Source: Leishmania donovani
Taxonomy: Eukaryota; Euglenozoa; Kinetoplastea; Trypanosomatida; Trypanosomatidae
Length of the DNA stretch: 64,000 nt
Direction of reading: 5' to 3'
Assembly (NCBI RefSeq): GCF_000227135.1
Contig: NC_018257.1
Span: forward strand, 828,498 to 892,497
Below the pieces are notes generated by a model. It ran no database searches. It saw only the letters and a program-made list of their open reading frames with translations, and was not told where the DNA came from. Within the stretch, counting starts at the first letter, position 1; each line of letters starts with the position of its first letter. The position numbers were made by a program, and so were the translations under genes. Positions 58,340-64,000 of the stretch are shown here, one piece after another.

Positions 58340-60862
58340 GATGGCTGTGTCTTACGTGCGCCGCAGCACGCGGTCAGTACTTTACGACGGAGGAAGGGAG
58401 GGGGTCGCTGTCGTGTAAGAGGTCTCTTTGAGGGAGTTCCAAGACAAGCTTCTGATGGCGCAAGGAGGGTCGGGGAACGCGACGAACCAAAAAAAAAAAC
58501 ACGAAGAAAAAACAGTGGGGTGCTCCAACGCGGCAACGTAGAAGACACCTTCGCAGCCGAACGGATGAGTGCAGACGGACTGCTTCAACTTCTCCTGCGG
58601 CGTGCGCACGTTCGTTCTGCTTTTCTGAGTTGGGGGAAAGATAAAAAGAGCGAGACAGAAAACAACGTCAGAGACAATCAAGACGGCTGCATAGACTGAG
58701 CAGTGAGTCAAGCCTTATCTTCCATAGATGAGAAGGTCGTTCTCTCTCTCTCCTGGTGTCAACGGTCGCCCCCTTGTGGCAAGGTTGGCTTTGCGTTGAT
58801 AACGCACACCCCACAACAGGACTTAAGGAAGAAAACGAAGATAATGGCGGCCCAAGCAGCGGTATCGCAGAGACCGACGGAGAAGGTGAATCAGCCGGCG
58901 GACAAGCACGAGCAACAGCACCGAACGTCAAATGCTGTGAGGTAAGCAGAGGAGGGGAGAGAAGGGGGTGGGGATGGGGGTGGGGGAGCAGAGCTGAGTT
59001 TGAAGCAATGATAGGAGTGGTGAGGAGCTGGAGCCCGAATGCTAAGGAGGGGGTGAGGGGTGAGAAAGGGTAGAGGCGGTAGGCGGTGAACGCTGGAGAG
59101 AGAACGTGCCGGAAGAAGCCGAGGGCCTGTGTGGTGATTGTGGTGAGGAGGATGGCAGGGCGGGCGGGGGAGGGGGGGAGAGAAATGGAGTCTCACGCAG
59201 TCACACGCTCCACTACACAGCACACAACACAGACACACACGCACGCACCTAGCCGAAAAAAAAAAACACAAAAAACGAAACCGAGAAGAGATCAGAAAAA
59301 CAAAAAGGGGGATTCAGATGAGGGCGTGCAAATTCAACTGTGACGACGATCGATCGCGCACATGCTGCAGGTGGCGGAATGTATGGAGTCGGTGCGGAAG
59401 ATAAGGAAGCGCACAAGGGAACGAGAAGAGCGGGAAAGAGGCGGAGAGAGAAAGTCAGAGTGGAGCAGAGCAGTCAAGGCTGTCAGGGGCCAGCGAGGAC
59501 AGGCTTTATCACAAGCCGTACTCTAAAGATCGCGTGAGCGAAAAAAAAAAAGATGTCTGCGATGCTCTTTTCGCATCCGTGATCCGGTGACAAACGTGGA
59601 CCATCATGATTCCCTCAAGACCAGGGGCCACCGCGCCTCGATGCAAAACGCACCCCGAGAATCCGCCCTCGCCCCAGTTCCCTTTACCCCCGTCCCCTCC
59701 TGTGAACTCAAAGGCCGAGCGTCGAGTGAAACGCTCGTACACAGTAGGAGACCATCTCAGCATCTCCTTCACCATGATGCTCGTTCGCCTTGCTGAGCGT
59801 GCGAGTACGTTGCTAATTTGCACAGGTCAGCAAGAGGAGGCAGGGCAGGGTAGGGAGGGCAGGAGGGCATAGAAGAGAGTCGTAGGCACGCTCCTTTCGT
59901 CCTCCGCAGACGGCGGGGTAGATGAGCAACGTCCATGATAAACGGAAAAACACAAAACGAAAAAACGCACACACACGCACACGCACACGCACACACACAC
60001 ACACTCCAGCACACGGTCCTGAGGTAGAATAGGCAGTCCACAAGGGAGAAGGACAAGCCCCGCTAGTGGCAGCAGTTGTGTCTATGGTGAGTAAGCACAT
60101 CAACGAAAAACGAGAGGCGACAAAAAAAGAGCTCTGTGGAAACGCAGCAACGTTACACCCGTCAACAACACGGTCCTCTACGGACGGTGTCCGCGCTGCC
60201 TCGTTCTCGCCCCCTTCCCCGTCCCCTTGAAACGCTCCCGCCATCTCGCCATCTCGTCCTCTCCCCCGATCACGCGCTTCCTTCCACGTCCACTTCCCGA
60301 GAAAGCAATGCATCCTTCGGTTCGCTTTTGCGCTGCCCGCAGAGATACACCGCACGGCAGCCCACATAGCGAGAGAACGCCTAAGGACGCTCGGCGAGGA
60401 CAGAGGGAAGATGTACAACGGTGAGAGAGAGAAGAGAAGGTGCAGGAGGAATGGAAGAGAATCGGTCGCATATGGGGGGGGGGGCAGTTCAGTTTTACGC
60501 CTACACTTTTGTTCGCCTTCTCCCACCACGGGAGGGCAGGGAGAGAGGAAGCAACAAAAACAGATCGATAGCGAACAAACAAGAACGCATTGCAACGCGC
60601 CAGCCACCGGTCACCCTGGGTACGGACACCATGACGACAGCCAAGCAGAAATCGCCACATGTCCCCCTACGTCACCACCATCGCAACCTCTCCAAAAAAG
60701 AAACACACACACGCGCACAAGGATGTGTGACGGTAGACGGCGCATGGAGCCAAACGCCCCAGTCGTGGGAGCCCGTAGTCGTCCCCTTCTCCTCCGCCGT
60801 GACGAGTGTGTTCAAGTCATCTCGCAGGACATTATGCACCCGCCCATCGTGGGCGACCCTGC
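58340..60862. other. Spacer between the TRIM-like and SPL genes
   Basis: This 2.5-kb spacer has G-rich blocks at about 58960-58990 and 59160-59180, A homopolymers (58488, 59257, 59541), a CA-rich run at 59967-60004 and a poly-G run at 60474. No gene or clear dispersed repeat is visible. The leader of SPL is at its left end. Confidence 0.55.
58380..58404 (-). promoter_or_regulatory. Predicted spliced-leader acceptor of SPL
   Basis: On the minus strand, CCCCCTCCCTTCCTCCGTC is followed by GTAAAG, putting the acceptor AG at 58380-58381, about 41 bases before the SPL ATG. Confidence 0.45.
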
Positions 60863-62503
60863 CTAGAAGAGGATGGTAAGGGACTCGCCGGGGTAAAAGA
60901 CAAAGCAAGCAGCGATGCGGGGGTGCAGGTCGGCCACCACAACGCCGCGATCGTCACTGCCGTTCACGACGATTCGAAGGGTGCCTTGCACGCCATCGTA
61001 CAAGAAACGAATACGATCGCCGTTGCGGCACACGGGGAGGCGGCGCACGGCAGGTGTGTAGCGGCCGATTCGACCGTCAACCACGTCGGCGCAGGCCGCC
61101 TTCCAGTAGAACCCCTCCGGCACCTGTGAGGACTGCGACGTCTTTTCCACCACGCCAATGAAGGTGTCCGAGATGGAGTCGAGGCGCACCTGCCACGACA
61201 CCACACCGCGGTCCTCTGGGAACTGGTCAAGAAGTGTTTGGAACATCTCTTTGCTGCGCACGCCAATTTGCGTATCGCCACCGCCGCTGGCGACGCACCG
61301 CAGTCGCACTCCTTCTGCCAGAACGGTCGCCTCGACATCGTCGTCGACGGGGAAGGTGAGTCGCAGGGGTGTCGATAAGGTATTGCCGGCGAAGGGGGAG
61401 ACAGAGCCGCCGCCATTCATGGACATGTTGCTCGCCGCGCTAAGCCTGCCGGATCGGTTCAGTCTAGATAAAGTGGGATGGTTGTGCTCTATTGTTTGCA
61501 AATCTAAGCCAATGTCGAGGCTGGTCAACGTCATCTCGCCCAGGCTGACCACCTTGAAGCCGCTCCCCGTCACGGCGGGCAGATCCGTGTTGAGGCACTT
61601 GCCAAACTGCGAGTGACGCTTCAGCACCTCGTCGTCTGTGCCGCCGTTCTGAATCGTGTGAAACTGCAGGAGAGTCTCGTTGACGCTGTTCAGCTTGTCG
61701 AGGTACTGCCGCCGCGACGCCGTCAGCGCGGCATCACCGCTATCGCGAAGGTTTGTCAGGGTGCGCCGCACCTCCAACTCGCGCTGCATGAGCTGCTGCT
61801 TGAACGCCTCGAAGCGCTCCGTCACCATGTTCTCGACGGCATCGTACGTGTCAGAGTAGAGCAACGAGACGCGATTCATCTCCGCCGCCTGTTGCTCTAA
61901 TCGGTGCTTGACCTCGAGGAGAGATTCCATGTCACGCGACAGCTGCTGCCGCGCCTCTGCAGCGGCCACCGCCACCGTCACATGGAGGTGGTCGCGATGC
62001 GGCCCGACCTGCAGGCAGTAGGCGCAGCACACCTGCCGGCACTGCGAGCAAAAAAACTCGGCTCGGTATTCCTCATGCCCACGCAGCGGGCATCGTGTCA
62101 TGAAGTTTCGACTCGACTCGCTAAGCTTGCCAATGGCATGATCACGCTTGGCGCTGTTCCTGTGCACAGCAATGCAGCAGTCCTCACAGTACACGCACAT
62201 GCACTCACCACACTGCACTTTGGCAGACGTCGTCTCGCACCACTGGCACTTCGGCGGATTGGACGTGCCGCGCGCCAGTATTTCCACATACACCTCAGCC
62301 TCGTGGTCAGCGTACTGCGCGAGATTGTGCAAGTGTACCTCGGTGTGGGAAGTGGCGCATAGCGGGCACTGGAAGCCGTTGCTACCATTCTCGGAAAGTT
62401 GTCTTCGGACGCAGCCGGTGCAGAAGGAGTGCTGGCAGTCGAACGTCAGCGGGTGATCGAGCACATTGAAGCAGATACCACATGTGATGACACGCGCGGA
62501 CAT
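60863..62503 (-). CDS. TRIM-like protein: RING, two B-boxes, coiled coil, SPRY-like tail
   Basis: The protein has 546 residues. A C3HC4 RING lies at 8-49 (CGICFNVLDHPLTFDCQHSF, CPLC at 46-49). A first B-box-like zinc domain lies at about 86-122 (CQWCETTSAKVQCGECMCVY) and a second at 138-173 (CPLRGHEEYRAEFFCSQCRQ). A coiled coil follows at about 180-310 (LLEVKHRLEQQAAEMNRVSL). The C-terminal part has VSWQVRLDSISDTFIGVVEK, NGDRIRFLYDGVQGTLRIVV and a final FYPGESLTILF, consistent with a SPRY-like beta-sandwich. This is the tripartite-motif order. Such proteins act as E3 ubiquitin ligases that dimerise through the coiled coil and pick substrates with the tail. The ATG at 62503 places the RING at the N-terminus as usual. 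Confidence 0.87.
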   Translation of the reverse strand: MSARVITCGICFNVLDHPLTFDCQHSFCTGCVRRQLSENGSNGFQCPLCATSHTEVHLHNLAQYADHEAEVYVEILARGTSNPPKCQWCETTSAKVQCGECMCVYCEDCCIAVHRNSAKRDHAIGKLSESSRNFMTRCPLRGHEEYRAEFFCSQCRQVCCAYCLQVGPHRDHLHVTVAVAAAEARQQLSRDMESLLEVKHRLEQQAAEMNRVSLLYSDTYDAVENMVTERFEAFKQQLMQRELEVRRTLTNLRDSGDAALTASRRQYLDKLNSVNETLLQFHTIQNGGTDDEVLKRHSQFGKCLNTDLPAVTGSGFKVVSLGEMTLTSLDIGLDLQTIEHNHPTLSRLNRSGRLSAASNMSMNGGGSVSPFAGNTLSTPLRLTFPVDDDVEATVLAEGVRLRCVASGGGDTQIGVRSKEMFQTLLDQFPEDRGVVSWQVRLDSISDTFIGVVEKTSQSSQVPEGFYWKAACADVVDGRIGRYTPAVRRLPVCRNGDRIRFLYDGVQGTLRIVVNGSDDRGVVVADLHPRIAACFVFYPGESLTILF

Positions 62504-63641
62504 GATTCTAGATGTGTGCGAATGTGCGCCGGCGAAAAAAGAGGGTCGCACAAAGATGCCACGCGACGGAGAAGGTCGGCGGAGATCGGCGGTGGAGGGC
62601 GCTCGGGTTCCTCCCAAGAAAAGATGGCGGCAGGGTACACTGATCCGAGGAGTGCGCTGCCGCTAATGGGGAAAGACGGCAGAGATGAGGGTAATAAAGT
62701 CAAATCACCTTCTCCCGCTTTCTTCTATGTGCATGACTAGATGTGTATGTGTGGGGTTAAGGAGGGGAGGGGTGTGTGTTTGGGGGGGGGAGCAAGCAGC
62801 CTGCGAACCGATCAGTGCCGAAACACCCTCGCACGCGCTGTCGCACTAAAGTGAAGGAAAGAAAAACAAAAGGCGCAAGAAAGCAGAGAGCCACTGGAGC
62901 CCGTTTCCGTGTGCGCCGTCCATGTGAAGGAGATACAGAGGGGAAGGGGGCGTCAGCAGCTTGTCTTCGGCGGTTTCGCCCCTCCCTCCTTCCCTATGCA
63001 TCTAGCCAGAGACCACACACACCAAAAAAAAAAACGAGCGCAGCAATGCGTTTGTGCACGTCTGCGTCGAGTGTTGCAACAGCCAACGCATGTATGCGTG
63101 TGTGTGTTCATCATCGGCACCGTCCAGAGGCTGTGATGCCGACCAGGCACGGTGTCGAAGAGCCTCGAATACGACGCAATCAACTAGGCTGCGAGGTTTC
63201 GTGTCCATGTGATTGGAGTACAGCGCCGCTTACACATCCACACGCACACACATAAACAGACACACGCATAACACTTACAGACTCAATCACGCGCCGATGG
63301 GTAGACCGTCACGCACTCACACACACACACACACCGCACGCGGCAGCCAACTAGCAGGCAAGCAGGCTCACTGGCACTAGTAGCAGACGTGGCCGGATAG
63401 AGATGACAAGAGCGACGAGACATAATAAAAAACACACATACCAGAGCGTATGAGAGAGAATACTATAAGGCAGTCCACGCAGTTTCGCACACCCGTCGAT
63501 TCACTGCAGCGATCGTGCTGCTGCACGTATGTACGTTCACCACTGCCGTGCATGAACACCCGGCACACAAGCACACTGACATAGTCAAAAGACAACCTCT
63601 GCAACCGCGGCTGTGCTGCTTTTTCTTCCAGTTTTCAAGTT
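62504..63641. other. Spacer between the ARL and TRIM-like genes
   Basis: This 1.1-kb spacer has a poly-G run at 62782-62791, an A homopolymer at about 63023 and CA runs at 63238-63254 and 63316-63334. No gene is seen. Confidence 0.55.
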
Positions 63642-64000
63642 CTACTTTACATTGCACGCATCGAAGATCCATGCGACGCCCTCCTCGAGACCATCGCCAG
63701 ACTTCGCACTACACCCTTGAATGTGCCAAGAGCGGTCACGGTAGTCGCTCAGCTCGAGCGCTTCGGCCACCGTCTGCGGGTCTTTCGCGGTAGCCAAGTC
63801 CTGCTTGTTTGCGAGCACCAGAACAGGCACCTTCGGCACGCTTTTTACGACATCGACAAACGCCTCGTGCGCCTCGTGGAGGCGACGCTGGTCGGAGGAG
63901 TCGACGACGTACATGATGCAGTCTGTGTTGGCGTAGTAGTCCTCCCAGAACTCGCGCAGGGCACGCTGACCTCCCAAGTCGCAGAGCTTGGCGCGCTTGC
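63642..64000 (-). CDS. ARF-like small GTPase (ARL3/ARL2 type), C-terminal part cut by window edge
   Basis: The frame enters from the right edge and ends at a TAG at 63642. It gives about 118 residues, roughly the last two thirds of an ARF-family protein. Visible motifs are G3 as CDLGGQRALREFW (WDxGGQ is usual), the YYANTDCIMYVVDSSDQRRL switch/strand block, G4 as LANKQDL, and G5 as CSAKSGDGLEEGVAWI. GGQRALR-x-FW followed by RDRSWHIQ is most like ARL3, which loads and unloads lipidated cargo for cilia. ARL2 or another ARL cannot be excluded without the N-terminus. The protein ends at NVK with no prenylation motif, as expected for ARLs. Confidence 0.93.
   Translation of the reverse strand, partial: KRAKLCDLGGQRALREFWEDYYANTDCIMYVVDSSDQRRLHEAHEAFVDVVKSVPKVPVLVLANKQDLATAKDPQTVAEALELSDYRDRSWHIQGCSAKSGDGLEEGVAWIFDACNVK

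Overview
The window looks like a kinetoplastid nuclear genome, almost certainly Leishmania or a close relative. The evidence is that all seventeen convincing protein genes lie on the minus strand, are intronless, GC-rich and long, and are separated by 0.7-4 kb spacers full of dinucleotide and trinucleotide runs. Polypyrimidine tracts followed by AG dinucleotides sit just upstream of several start codons. This is the layout of a polycistronic transcription unit read from right to left and processed by spliced-leader trans-splicing and polyadenylation. The sphingosine-1-phosphate lyase gene suggests synteny with L. major chromosome 30; that placement is from memory and was not checked.

In transcription order (right to left) the genes are: an ARF-like GTPase cut by the right edge; a TRIM-like RING/B-box protein; sphingosine-1-phosphate lyase; a DZIP1-like zinc-finger protein; a conserved hypothetical with a degenerate lipase-like elbow; a SET-domain methyltransferase; an RlmI-like methyltransferase with altered motifs; a large hypothetical coiled-coil protein; a RecQ helicase; a tubulin-tyrosine-ligase-like enzyme; an LRR/IQ coiled-coil protein resembling LRRIQ1; a P4-ATPase flippase; the 60S maturation factor REI1; a divergent mitochondrial carrier; a cobalamin-trafficking MMADHC (CblD) homologue; a DUF155 membrane protein; and the N-terminal part of RME-8/DNAJC13, cut by the left edge. 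Neighbours in such units are normally not functionally coupled. Even so, four genes here (ARL, DZIP1-like, TTLL, LRRIQ1-like) belong to families tied to cilia or flagella, and two (P4-ATPase, RME-8) to membrane traffic.

The spacer at 52.7-56.7 kb is the problem region of the assembly. It holds two runs of exactly 99 N, and each is bracketed by identical direct repeats (282 and 307 bases). These look like unmerged contig overlaps rather than biology. The same spacer carries one of two diverged copies of a dispersed element of about 430 bases (the other is at 2.5-2.9 kb) that resembles the degenerate retroposons of Leishmania (SIDER). No RNA genes, CRISPR arrays, tRNAs or bacterial-type mobile elements were seen. 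I found no evidence for a wholly new system. The most interesting leads are conserved-fold proteins whose signature residues have changed: the flippase DGEI, the RlmI-like ECHP, the lipase-like GHGQG, and the carrier with no intact signature.
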